64,000 bases of DNA from Pseudoscleropodium purum (GCA_963969395.1 OZ017800.1:11812479-11876478); one strand, 5' to 3'. Shown: positions 38,141 to 50,849, numbered from the stretch's first letter. Notes: generated by a model from the letters alone, not told the origin. Numbers and translations: made by a program.

Positions 38141-39683
38141 CCCTTAAACGCCAAAGGGGTGACTCTTGAAATCAACATTTTCTATTACCGAGTGAATCAC
38201 TAGCCTCCAAAATTGCAAAAGTAGTCATTGCAAGTCAAACTATTTAATAAGATCTTTCCTTTCCAAAACAAATTTTGAGGATGAATAGTTGCACTTCTGT
38301 CTAGTATAGTTTGATTCCGTGTCATTCATCAGACACAAAACAGCCGCCTAGGCTTTCAAGGATTAAGCACGTAGGGAGTGCCCCGGTAATAGGCATTAAG
38401 GTAGGAGGTCCATAAACCTACCATTTAAAAGCTAGAATTGATTTTTGGGGAGGTGAAACTTCTTCAAATATTTTTCAGTAATTTTTCCTTGAAAGATAAG
38501 TAGAATTGTCGTCTAAATCAAGTCATTTCATATTTTTAGGAGCTTTTTAAAATTAGTTATTAAATTTTGAAGCTGAAGTAGCAGAGGGCTCTAATAGTGT
38601 CTACTTCCTAAAATATACACTAATTGTACATGGCTGAAGGCTACAAAAAATAAACATGCACATGCAATGTACATTTAAGGAAGTGAATACTTTTACAACT
38701 TAGGCGCTTTTAAAACCTCCTACCTTATGCCTCATAATTCAATGAAGTTTCTAGAGCCCATTGCCTCTAGAGTGCTTAATGAAATGATATACAAATAAAA
38801 GTTGTAGATTTTGAGTTTTAGATTCCATTCATATGGTTAGATTCACCAATGCTATCACCAATATTTTTTATAAATTTTGGAAGGAAAAATTCAAAATTCC
38901 TTTTAAATTCAATTCCAAGCAAAATATTATCATTTTTTGAGTAAAACTTGTTGGAATGGATTTGAAAAGAGGTTCTCTTGATAAGATGATTCTTTGAAAT
39001 TCTTTTGTTCTTTACATCTATGACCTCATTTTTGCAAATTTGGTTTTAAACTAAAGTCAATGCAATTTTTGGCTTGATACACTTCTACATTTGTAATTTT
39101 AGAAAAAAATGAATCCCAGTAACACCACATCCAACCACTAGATAGGACAATAGTTTGATAAAATATCTCTACAAATTAGGTTGACTGTCATCCAAGTAAT
39201 AATCAGAGAAAGAATTGAATTACTTTCTTTCTCATATTTTTCTAAAATTACTAGGGTTCATGTTTTTCTAAAATTACAAATGTGGAAGTGTGTCAAGTGA
39301 TTGAGCAAGCCCAAATTGCATTGATTGTAAACTAGATGTGCAAAAATGAGGTTATAAATTTAAAGAACAAAAGAATTAAAAAAATCACCATATCAAGAGA
39401 ACCTCATTTTAAATCCATTCTAACAAATTTTACTCAAAAAAGGACAATATTTTGCTTGTAATTCAATTTAAGAAGAATTAAAAAAATTTCCTTAGAAATT
39501 TCAAAATTCATAGAAAAATATTGGTGATAGCATTGGTGAATCTAACTATATAGATGGAATCTAAAACTTAAAGTCTACAACTTTTACTTGTATATCAATT
39601 CCAAAATACATTCTTTCAAATAATACTTTATGATGATTTTTTTCAAATTGTCAATTCTGGAAAAGACTCTGAATGTTTAGAGG
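38141..39683. mobile_element. TTAA-flanked element (copy 5) with internal foldback
   Basis: A 1543-bp segment between TTAA at 38137-38140 and TTAA at 39684-39687. The left end reads CCCTTAAACGCCAAAGG. The right end on the minus strand reads CCTCTAAACATTCAGAG. The ends share the YCYYTAAAC pattern of the family. The interior holds the large inverted repeat at 38784-39599. No coding frame. Confidence 0.5.
38784..39599. repeat. 816-bp inverted repeat
   Basis: The left arm (38784 to about 39110) begins ATGATATACAAATAAAAGTT. The right arm (about 39240-39599), inverted, begins ATTGATATACAAGTAAAAGT. Shared inner blocks include GTTAGATTCACCAATGCTAT, ATCACCAATATTTTT, ATGGATTTGAAAAGAGGTTC-like and CACTTCTACATTTGTAATTT. 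About 130 bp separate the arms. The arms differ at scattered positions, so this is an ageing foldback. Confidence 0.75.
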
Positions 39684-39687
39684 TTAA

Positions 39688-40719
39688 ATGATGGAAGTGT
39701 GGTGGTAAAATATCATGTTATTGTATAATTTAATATTCTTAGTCTTTTTTATTAAAAATGACACTGATTCCATTTGTTGAAGCATTATTTATGAATCATT
39801 TGATAATCAATGGAGAGGAATGTTGTGATGTAAGAAAATATTGAGTGTCTTTTATAAACACAAAAAATATGATTAATGTTGCAATACTTCTCGAAATACC
39901 TTTCTATTAAATTGACTAAGATTCAATGGTAAATTAATATATAATAGAATTATATTTATTCTTCATCTTAAGGTTAATGTTAAACTAATATTCATTTAAT
40001 TGCAGATGATGTAGTTTATGCTTCAATCAATGCTAGCATTACTATTAGAATAATTTGTACTTGAATCATCATAAATTTGACATACCCATGCTATATGATG
40101 TTGTTGCTTTGGACTTGTTGTCTCAAACACTAATTGACACAAATGAGTTGGTTTGTACCATGTCAACTTGCACTTATGAATATTCCATGTCATTTATGGA
40201 TTCTACACGAACTTTGAAGTAATAATCTCAAATATATCTTGTGATTTTTTTGTAATTTGTACACATGGAAGATTTCTAAAATATATAGTAATGAAGATTT
40301 GGAATATATAAAATAACATGAATAACCAAATCTATACTTTTAAGAGATTTCAAAAATATCATAAAAGGTACCATTATGTAGTGGCATGCTTATTATTATA
40401 GGAAAAAAATACATTCAATTAACTTGATCAAAATCTATGAAAATCTCTAATTCTAAGAAGAATTTTAAATCTATGAAAATATGTTGTCTTATAAAGAATT
40501 CTAAATTTGTGAATGTTTGTAATTCTTAAAGAATTCTAAAACTATAAAGAATTATTATTCTACATGTGTCTATATATATGAAGTTCTAAATCTAATCTAA
40601 TTGTTCATTTAGCTAAAAAATATAAACAATAACTAGACTATAAAAATTGTTCCTCTTTGTTGGAATGATTTGAAGCAAGTCCAATGTTTCAAACAATATT
40701 GACAATATAAAAGTAGAAT
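39688..40719. other. AT-rich intergenic tract
   Basis: No gene or bounded repeat recognised. Confidence 0.5.
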
Positions 40720-40900
40720 TGTAAGGCACTTGTGACCTTGGTTCAATGGCTTTGACCTTGGTACACTCATGCGGGGGTCATGAGTTCAAACTCTAACATT
40801 GGTGGAGTGCTTACTGAAGTGATTGTAAGAAACACTTGTTCTATTTTTTTGTCCCCTTGGCTTTAGAAGGGTGGTTTCTCAACTAAAACTTTTGTAATGT
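40720..40900 (+). mobile_element. possible tRNA-derived SINE
   Basis: TGGTTCAATGGC (about 40738-40750) resembles an RNA polymerase III A box. GAGTTCAAACTCTAAC (40782-40797) resembles a B box (GGTTCGANNCC). Their spacing of about 35-40 bases and the total length of about 180 bp are usual for plant SINEs. It is not a tRNA gene: I see no acceptor stem pairing. The 3' end is not defined because the CACTA element begins at 40902. Confidence 0.4.
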
Positions 40901-42902
40901 ACACTGGTAGAAAACAATATTCAAGAAAATGTGATATGAATGCAGAAAACATATTTGTAGAAATACTTTGAGCGAGCGCTAGCATATGTTGAACTTAACA
41001 TGTTTAATATGGAAAAATGCTCATGTTGGCTCTTCTATATGGCATGTTGCATCTCATATTTGACATGTTCCTAGAAATGGTACATGATTGCAATGTTTTT
41101 ATGTATATTGATGTAATTTTTGTTTAATGCCATGTAGGATATTAGACATAGTATGTCATTCCGTAGCCTTTTTTGTGTATTGGAGCTACGTGTTTAGTAG
41201 TGGTTGCTGTAGAGCATGCATGGTAATCTTGTCTGATAGATGCAAGAGCAATATGCTAATTGCCACGTGGTAGTTGGATGGATGGAACTCTGTATATAGT
41301 AATGTGATTCAGTGATTCATTAATGCAGGGAACGTCTCCAGTACGTTGCCTTTCATTTTAATTAATGCATTTGGCACGGCACATATATTAGCATCATAGA
41401 ATATCATATTTGGTAGAACATGTTTTCTAAATTTTAGATTTTGGGGAACGTTTTCAATGCAGTGGACTAGTATGGTAGTAGAGGGTGCTTACATGTCGAG
41501 AGCATACTCGCCAAATGAAATGTTTTCTTGAAATCAGCAATCCAGAAGTGCAACATTGGAGCATGACATTCCTATTGATGATGGATACTGACTTCCATTA
41601 GCAATATTGATATGCAACTGAATTCTTTAAAGCATAAATATAAATGAAAGGGAGAACTCGTATGAGTATTTCATGTGGAAAGTGTTGAAAGATAGGAAAA
41701 GAAAGTATGTAAATGTAAGAAACAATGTTGAAGAAAAATATGAAAACCTGTTTTTAGCATGTGAAGTGCTTTCTATGAGTAAGTGATGTACGTAAATGGA
41801 AACGAAAAATGTAGACACTATTGTCCTCACCATCTTCCTATTGTAGCTTGCTCGTCACTACTGTCCACAATTTTTAGGCATGTACTTGTTGAAGTCTCCA
41901 CTATCCTTAGTTCTTCACTTTTCATAACAAATGCATTTGGCATTGAAGTAACCTGAAAATTACAATATAATTTCACAGAAATTTTCAAAAGATTTCGAGA
42001 AGTATCATGTTTAAGAAATAACTTTTAAAAATTGTCTATGAAATGAACTTCTTTCATTTTCATCTATACACATTGAAAAAACAACTCTTTGCATTATAAA
42101 GATGCAAATCCATAAACATCGAAAGTAAATGAAAACAAATGGATTGGACATGATGTATGAACCTTTAGAAGGTCAAGTAGCTTTGTAGAAGACTTGACGT
42201 TGAGAGTGCTGAAAACATGAGGTCCATAGCGCCTTTGCACTTTTCAATGACTTCATGCAACCTTAGCTTCGATTTATATTTGACCACAATTTGCATTGTT
42301 ATGTACAATAATGAACTGACTCACTTATAGTATACGTCTTGTTGTATGTCTCGGAGTTCAGTATGTCTTGGTACTTTCTATATATTAGACATTTTGTAGT
42401 GCCACTGTATATAATGGAACATGGAACTTTTAGTAATATAATGCAAACATGCAATAGTGGAGACGGATGTACCTTGAATATGATGTGCATGTAGAGCAAC
42501 AATGGAAGAATAGAAGTGGAAGTCCCTTATATATTTGAACAACTACTTCTATTGTAAATTATGAGGTCAATGTAGTAACATGATAGTCTTGTTCATAGCA
42601 AGTACTTTCAATAAAAAAAGGAATTATGACAACAAATGTAAACAAGTAATACTTGAGATATTGTTAGTTGCTATGGGAAGATGCAGTCTTCTAAAGATGT
42701 TGGAGAACATCAACATCGGTAAGGACAGTAGAGTGTGAATAGGACATGCGATTTGTTTCGCTACTTTCAAATCTTGAATTCGATTGAGCTTTCCAGAATG
42801 TGCCTTGCAAATTTGAAATTGATGCTTGAATGAAATCATGATTAACTGTTGATTTTGTTGTCGACCTACATTCATTACCAATCTGTTGTATTTGAATTGA
42901 CT

Positions 42903-43231
42903 CACTAGAAGAAAACTGTGTTGAACTTGTCTAAAACTATGTTTTACTCAACAAAAAAGTATGGAATCGGTTTTGTTGAGTTTTCCTTTTGTAATGTAGA
43001 ATTTTGAGTTCCAATACAGAATCTTGCATTTTACTTGTCAAAAAATTGCGTTATACTCGTCAAATTCTACATTCCAAAGTTTCAATACAAAATTTTGCAT
43101 TACAAAGGGAAAACTCAACAAAATTGATTCCATACTTTCTATTGAGTGCAACGCAGTTTCTAATGGATAAAATGTAGTTTTGACCAAAAAAACATAGTTT
43201 TAATCAAATTCAACGTAGTTTTCTTCTAGTC
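42903..43231. mobile_element. palindromic CACTA-ended MITE, nested
   Basis: A 329-bp near-palindrome. It begins CACTAGAAGAAAACTGTGTT and ends, read inverted, with (G)ACTAGAAGAAAACTACGTTG. Matching continues inward through blocks around AAAACTATGTTTT, AAAGTATGGAATC and GAGTTTTCCCTTTGTAATG. Its CACTAGAAG ends differ from those of the surrounding 9.65-kb element, so it is a separate nested insertion rather than that element's terminus. The target duplication is unclear (ACT/ATT). Confidence 0.7.
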
Positions 43232-46200
43232 ATTGCTGTTTTTAAAGAACTTTATAACCAAGATACCAATGACAATGAGTGCATTCATGTTTTTTTCTTC
43301 ATATGACTTATGCTTCTAAGAGCATTAGCAACTCCAGAATTCAAAGACTAGATATAGCTTGTAGACCCCCAAAATTCTTCATATACAATTTAGTAAACCC
43401 CCTATGACTTTATAAATGTATTGATCGTCGACTTGGACAATAGAAAATGATGTAAGAAGTGTCTATGTCTTCTTCTATTATATATGCACAAAGAAGGAAA
43501 TCAATGACAAAGTTGCTAGGGCAATGTACACTGCAGGAGTCATACCTATGGAAGAAACTTGTCATTTTCATGAAATTACATTGTTCCACTTGTCTGCCTT
43601 GCACTGCTTCATAGAAATAAATACCATTGTCTTCATTATGTAACTATAGAGAGTATTGTATGTACCTCATGGCGTTAATAAGTTACTAATACAACTTGAA
43701 GGTTGTGCATATGTAGCTATACTTTTAAACAACAAAATCCAAACATCACTGAAGCACTACATGCTAATTTGAGATTATTAATGGTGTTCATACTAAGAAT
43801 AAAGGAAAAGCTACTTCACTTCTTTCGTTACTACTTCCATCACCTCTTCCTCACCACTACCAAAATTTTGTAGAAACTTCTATCTATCCTTGTGCTTAAA
43901 TAATTCTAGTGATTGTATACGGTAATTTTAAAATACATGCTGTCAAGAATATATGGTGCATTGAAAGATATTGCAGTGCTTTCCATGCCTTCCTAAATAA
44001 TAGGTGCATAGTTCAAAAGTGTATCAAAACAAAATATAGGACTAAATACTACGTAGAAGGTGCTTGCGTATGAAGGCTAGGAACAACGATACATGACATT
44101 GCTTCCACTAGTGAGTGTTCTCACCTGCATAAAGGTATTTTGAAGCAAATGATGTTTTGGGGGTGGATGTCCTCAGCATGTCTATACGTACATGGCATCT
44201 ACATGAACAATTCAATTTTGTCATTTTCTATCGACCTTAAAAACACAAAAGGATAAGCGGTACTCGAAAAAATTAGAGAATCCATCACTTGGTAAACACC
44301 TTCTATGCATCATCTTCCAATTTGACCAGTGGAGGTTGTGCATGCTAATACAACAACCTTTGTCTTTCAATGTTGAATGCTTCAGGTACACCTATATACA
44401 AGTGTTTCTACGTTCTATATATACTGCAAGATCCCTATCATGAGGAATTCTCTACATTTCCAACATATTTATTGTCAACATTCAACCCTGTGTTGCAAAA
44501 ACAAATCCCTTCAAATTTAATCCCCTTCACTCTTGTCATATCACACACATATGCTTAACTATTTGAAGTTCATAAAGACACGACTAACATGTGATAGACA
44601 AAAATGTCGTACATGTTGTAAGTGAGAAAATGGAAGCATTAGAAGATTGCCTTACTCTTCGTTGTTTGCACTTCATACGTCGTCGTTAGTATGCATGGAT
44701 TTCTCCCAAAGTGTATAACCTAAATAGTTGACCAGTCAATGTCAGTGCTTCACAAAATTGGAGCCTATGTCTCTTGAAAGAGTCTTTGTCAACGTGAATG
44801 TGTTCTATGCAATGCTTCCATCATAGTATATAGACATAATAATGCTTGAACAATGAATTGAACCCATATAATTGGCAAGGCATTACAGAGCAAATCGGTA
44901 ACAAAGACAAACATTGCGGACATTACACTTTTCACTTACTCTACCAGATGGTCAGGTTTTGTAATGAAATATTATTCTTGGTTTGCCTTCTACTGAAGTG
45001 GTCCTCCAATTTATGTTACTTGCATAACTTCAAAAACAATGCAATTTATATATCAATACATATAGAAGGTTTTCCACTAGCATTCTTGTATACACCATAA
45101 AGTGAAAAAAGAGCCCATATCCTATTTAATTGCATTGAAAACATGAAAATGATGTTCATAAAGGACTTTAGAAAAACAAAGTCATGTATTCCTTGAAACA
45201 TTGCATACCATTGGCACTTTGTCACTCTACAAAGTAGACTTGTACACTTTTGTAACCATCATCAAAGAGGTTACAGTAGCACCTGCACATAATGGTAGAA
45301 TAGTAGTTCATGTCTTTGAATGCGCTCATCACCTAAACAAGGCAATACAAACATCATTAATCCTTGAAGCTTTTAGTACACTAAAGATTTAGGTACCTTC
45401 AATTACTACAATCCTTTGTACAAGTGGACATACTTGAGCATACCAACTACCTTTTAAAACTTATAACTCGAATGGAAGTCTATGTGTTCTCATACAATTA
45501 AGAAGGACCTTCACTTCTTTCACTAAAAAAAGGTAAACTGTTGTGTACAGTTCCTCACTTCATGTGGAAATTTCTTTACGTATTAGCAATGGCAGCATTG
45601 AACAACATAGTAGGGTTATGTACTACAAGAAATAAAATCTTCTGTTCACAATATGATGCAACCATTGATGTAATCGAGAAAGCAAAGGCAACTGAATTTC
45701 ATGTTACAACAATACGTATGGTTGTAGATAGGACTATAGTATAGATCTTCTCATTGCCTTACAACTATTACTAGGTTCACTAAGGTGCATATTGACATTC
45801 AAGCATTGCTTGTACCTCTATTTAATGACGACATTTGATTGCAATATAACTTAATGGATTCACAAGGAAACAAGTTGTGCTACAATACAATTGCAAGCTG
45901 CAACTCACTATGCTTATATACAAGCTTCGAACAGACCATCACTCACTGTGCACCTATGTCAAGGTTCTTCTTGTAGACTATGTAGACTTTACAACACAAG
46001 CATGTCTTTCTAATATGCAGTTGAATGCAATACAACTAACAAGTTCATTGATGGGCATATTTCTATCATACTTCATACACAAATATACTCGCATTGGTCA
46101 GCAAGCTCATCACTTTTCCATGTTCAAATTACCTTCTTAGTGGGCACTGTCAATAATGTGCAGCACAACATAGAGTCAAATGTAGACACTAGAAAGCTCC

Positions 46201-46957
46201 GGTTATATTCAAAAAACATTATTCTACAATTGGGTTATTGATGGATTATAAGATTTTCCTTTGCAATCAATAGAGCCTTAGTTTAATGGAAGCAAGAATA
46301 TATATAGAGAGGCTAGAACAACCATTTTGAAGTTGGCAAAAACAGAAAGAAAACCTAAGTACATTAGAACACTATAAATTTTGTAGTGAGTCAAGCTTTA
46401 CCTCTGAAGGGTATCGGCCACTGCCTTGGAGGATACCCCCTTTACTGCTGAAAGTGGAAACTCTTGATACTAGCCTAGCCTCCCAACAAGTTCACCAGGT
46501 AAGAATATCGCTTCTTGCCAATGTAGACAAGGGAGATGTGGAAAAGAAATAACACATTAGCTATCTGTTGCATTGTTAGAAAACACCAAACTCCACCAGT
46601 AGACAACAACAAGGACATCAAAAAATATTTAAAGATTTTTCAGAAACTTCACATCCTCATATATCATCTTCTAATTGAAGAATGAAGATGTTGAATGAAA
46701 TAAGGAGAAAGGGCAAAATATTGCATATTTTTCTTAAGCACTTATGGCAAATATCGCTTGTATGAATGTCACAGATGAAGTTGTAAGTGCACAATAGTTA
46801 GTGCATTTGCAAGTTCTTCTTAGAAATGATTAGGTTAACATATGAATAGCATGCTTGTAGACACTTCCATGTACTCAAAACAATGAAGAAACTTTTATGA
46901 ATGACGTACCTTCAATAGTTCTAAAAGAGACACCTTCTTTCGGTTGTCTTTAAGTGC

Positions 46958-47428
46958 TCATTGTTTTCCATCGTTGTTGTTGTGTGGACGTTGGCAAGAG
47001 GGTTCGAGGCCATACTTTAGCTCCAATGCCCTATACTCAACAAAGGACTCTTCTACCTTGGACTTCAAACTACAACGTTGCCCAGGATTTTTAGCTTCTA
47101 TTGGACACTTTGGTACATGACAATTTAGGTTAGCCTTGTGTAGTACTTCCATACATGCATTGTCTTCTACAAAATCAATAGAGTCCACATTTGTGAGGGG
47201 CATTGTCTCCGGCATGGATGTGTTTGATCCAAGTTCAGCGGTACAATTCAGTGATGTATGTTGCTCTATTGTGGCAATTTGTTGACATCTCTTTGTATTG
47301 TCCTCCGAATCCGGACTATACAAAATTCTTTTCCTTTTCCAGAACAATAGTGCCACTCTGAAGACTTTACGCTTCAGCATTTCTGAGCATAGCCACCGAC
47401 GTAATTGATGAGAAAGTGACTTATACAT
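46958..47428 (-). CDS. hypothetical 156-aa ORF inside CACTA element
   Basis: The longest open frame in the element: 156 codons from ATG to stop. The N-terminus is basic (residues 1-35, with KRKVFR and WKRKR), followed by a Ser/Thr/Asn-rich middle and a Cys-containing stretch (NCHVPKCPIE, near 118-127). I recognise no family. It lies about 1.7 kb downstream of the DUF4216 remnant on the same strand. It could be part of a second transposon product (as TNPA follows TNPD in En/Spm), a captured host exon, or a chance frame. Confidence 0.35.
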   Translation of the reverse strand: MYKSLSHQLRRWLCSEMLKRKVFRVALLFWKRKRILYSPDSEDNTKRCQQIATIEQHTSLNCTAELGSNTSMPETMPLTNVDSIDFVEDNACMEVLHKANLNCHVPKCPIEAKNPGQRCSLKSKVEESFVEYRALELKYGLEPSCQRPHNNNDGKQ

Positions 47429-49142
47429 TGCGCGTAGATTTTGCTCTTGAAATGATTTTATGATTCACAAAGAAATGAAGCATACAATTAGTTTAAAGAA
47501 CACATTCACATACGCCCAACGCAAAAGAACACTATCAACGTGGAATTGTCATGCTCGACTACCAAAAATAGAAAATTACCTGGTAATGGCAATTCAGAGT
47601 GTTTTCTTGTTTCCACGTTCATTCCAACATATCCCGCATAGAAAGTGTAGGAGACAATCTTTGGCATGAACTTATTCAATAGAAATGGTAATACTGAATT
47701 CTAAATTGCCGACAATGAATTGAAGTGGACAATGCTCAAACCTCAAACATCCCATGCTTCCATAAAAAGAAAGATGTGTCAACCAAAGAGTACAATTGTA
47801 CGCAGACATTACCATTAAATGCACGTTTAATTTCACTAGTTTTGTAGTTTTTTATATTTAATGCTTGCTTTGTAGTAATGAGTATCCATTGAGTGTTAGG
47901 TACATGAACGCATTCTAACATGGTTAGGAAATGCAGTTAGACCCTTTTTTTTCAATTTAATGGTTCATTGACAGTGAATTTCACATAGGAAGTCTACTAA
48001 CTCAAGCAAATGCTTCAATTGCCTATCATTGGCAAACTTTCAATCACTATCAATGACGCAAACATCATTGTAGGTAGCTAAAAACATTTTTTAAAAGTTA
48101 GCCACTTCTCATTTGTATGCATTGGTGTGCCTTTTGTGCTATGACTTAGTTGCTATACAAATATGCTATAGCTAAGAGATTCACTCTTATGATTGTGATC
48201 AATTTATAATACGAAAAGATGGAATTATTGCATAGTTATTCCTTGTTATTGAGTTGCATTTTCAAAAGAAGCATGCGTACATGTATGATAAGAGAAAACA
48301 TTATGACTGCTTTATAGGTGACATTCACAAAAGGCCACAACATCCATGCGTCAAGTTATAGTGGAAATTGCAAATCCGTCAAACCACTTCCAAAACTATA
48401 AAAACTATTTCTCTTCTCATGTGATAGAAGAAAATTCAGTGGAACTTCAAAAGCATTTCTATCACTTAAAAAACCTTATCACATGTTCAAGTAAAATGCA
48501 TGCGTTTAGTCTACAAGTGAACTTATGTCTACATGAACATGATGTCTGTTCTATTGAGTGCAAAATACCACAAAGCACTATCCTCTTCTTTAGAGGATGT
48601 AGGATGCTTGCTTGAATTTGACAATATCGAATATGTATGCATTGCTATGAATAATGTCCACTCTGTGTAGTATCCATTCAGAATTAACAAACAAAATTGT
48701 ACAACAATTGACAGGACTGAAATCAATGCATATCACACGCATAGTATGGTAAGCTTCAATACATTGGGATGTTTGTGCTCATACTATATGATTTCTTTGA
48801 AGGTCGGAAAAAATTTACTTTCTTCTGAAACAACGCCACCTCTTTACATTGCATCTTTGTAGTTGTCGCTTCTTTAGAAAATCTACAGTTCAGCCAATCT
48901 AGTCTGTACTCTGAGCTAAGACTTTTGTACATGTTCCAATAATGTAGAAGCTTAGTTTTTCTATACTTTGTTTATTTCACTATCATGGCTTCTTGCTATA
49001 TTCTACAACAATCAAAAGGTAAGAAATAGTTTTCAAGTAAGACATATACCTGCCATGGCTCCATGAAAGCACCATGAGGACGTGCATCCTCCAATTAGCT
49101 GAAGTATTTCGTATTGCACATATATTAGATCAGAACTCGAAG

Positions 49143-49751
49143 TCAACGGAATTTTGAATCACGACCTCTCGCTAACATTTGAATGTCTAGCCTCCCAATG
49201 TCTACATGTCCATAGCGGCCTTCTACTTCTATACCACTAACCACCTTCCAACTTTCTCCCCTATTGTGGTTCCTATGAACGTCATCAGAGAAAAATACTT
49301 GCTGGCATTGCATAGGAAATGCAAAGGAATTTGGCCCTAATGGTAGTGAACAAGACAAATTTGCCAACGTAAAACCATATTTGTCATGAACAATGTTTGA
49401 ATTTGCAATGCCTTCTTTAGATTGAATCCATGAACACACTAATACTACATAACAATGACTACGGTAATCTAGCTCTATGATTTCTTCAATTTGTCCAACA
49501 TACTCAATAGTATCAAATTCTCCGTGTGTGTTGAAGGCCCTCCCCCCTGATTCTCATAGCACGGCTATTGCAATTGCGCTATTGTATGTAACTTTCTCTT
49601 CTTTAGCGTTCTTGACCCGCAAGTGCATGCCATGAGCATACATGGCTCAATACGATGTTGCTTGTATTTTTGGTAGTCGTGATGCTTCCACCATGTCCTT
49701 ACACAAATTAATCAATTTTATACATGTGTCTTTGTCTACTTTTTGTGAAAA
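49143..49751 (-). pseudogene. TNP2-type transposase remnant, DUF4216 region
   Basis: One minus-strand frame runs about 200 codons with two stops (TGA at 49554-49556 and one near 49655). The pieces follow the order of the DUF4216 region found at the C-terminal side of plant CACTA TNP2 proteins: a GMHLRVKN...TYNSAI block, then EYVGQIEEIIELDY, a VVLVCSWIQ block, DKYGFTLANL, and QCQQVFFSDD...SWKVV. The last 98 codons (49143-49439) are still open. The identification is from memory of the family's motif order. No upstream Transposase_21 or DUF4218 match is seen. Confidence 0.6.
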
Positions 49752-50849
49752 CATAATATACACATTGCTATGGTTTTCCAATTATGTAAATGTTCCATCC
49801 ACATAGAAAGATATATACCATGGAAGCAAATGTATCGAAGACATTAACAATGGGATTCAATTTTGTAATCAATACAAATCACTATAACCGCGTTCAGTTT
49901 GCATTCTACTTCAAGTTTATAACATTATCCAACACAAACAAAAAGTGGCATCCTAAACATGTTCAAGATTCTTCTACATGCAATTGAAAAGCCGCATGTA
50001 GTGCAACACAGGTGCTTTTTGTTTATGTAGGGACAATTTAGGACATACCTATTGGATCCACTATTGCCAATTATGTTTTAAAATTGACCATGAAATCACA
50101 ACTTCATTTGTACCAACATGATGAATATGATATTTGCTATCTCAATATTATTTCTTCATTCATATATCCAACCACCTACTACGAAGCTACACCACGTACA
50201 ATGAATGAATGTATGAGAAAATAAAAAATTAGCCCATCCACTTTCAACCACAAATGCATTCTATTGGCTCTACGTAATGTCATGTACCCCAATCTACATC
50301 CCTTCTATGTCCATGTCTTCACATTAGTACGTCATGTTTGTAATGACATCCACTGTGTTCTGTCAAACATGAATGGAAAACACTATAAGTGATGTACCAT
50401 AACTTACTAATGCACACAACATCTCCTGTCAATTCTAACATGATTGTGAATGTAATCCTAGTAGCTGAAAACTTCCATCAACGTAGAATTGACAATCTAA
50501 CATAAAAAGAATGGAATTGAACATGCTTTTCAATATTGGTTTCTACTAGTGGTATAATCAATTTAGGTAGTAGAATGCTACCATGGAGTGTGGAGCTTAG
50601 AAGATAGAATTTAGATTTAGTGAGCCTAAAGCTTGTTTTAGAGGTGTTATATAGATATAAGTAGATAGATATGTAAATATCTACTTTTGTAAATTTATAA
50701 AATTGTAAATTTGTAATTTTGTAAATTTATTCCAATGATGATCTTTAGGTTAGAACTAATTTAGCTAATTTTTTGAGTGGTCACCTTTGGGATTTATATA
50801 TATATAAATAAGGTCCACCTTGCCACCATGGGGTGACTTTTGAGGCACT

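Larger units (their letters stand above)
40902..50551 (-). mobile_element. CACTA (En/Spm-type) DNA transposon, decayed
   Basis: The left terminus is CACTGGTAGAAAACAATATT. The right terminus read on the minus strand is CACTAGTAGAAACCAATATT. That is 18 of 20 matching bases, with weaker matching to about 32. Both ends are flanked by GTA (40899-40901 and 50552-50554), the three-base target duplication expected for CACTA elements. The length is 9650 bp. The minus strand carries a broken DUF4216-like segment of a TNP2-type transposase (49143-49751) and an unassigned 156-codon frame (46958-47428). The transposase catalytic domain is not found in the roughly 800 bases between the DUF4216 segment and the right end, so the element is deleted or too decayed to be autonomous. 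Confidence 0.8.

Noticed and set aside
40738..40797. tRNA gene
   Set aside because: A- and B-box-like sequences are present, but no acceptor or anticodon stem could be paired; a SINE is more likely.
42903..43231. This palindrome as the left end of the 9.65-kb CACTA element
   Set aside because: Its ends do not match the right end beyond CACTAG, while 40902 matches at 18 of 20 bases and gives identical GTA flanks.
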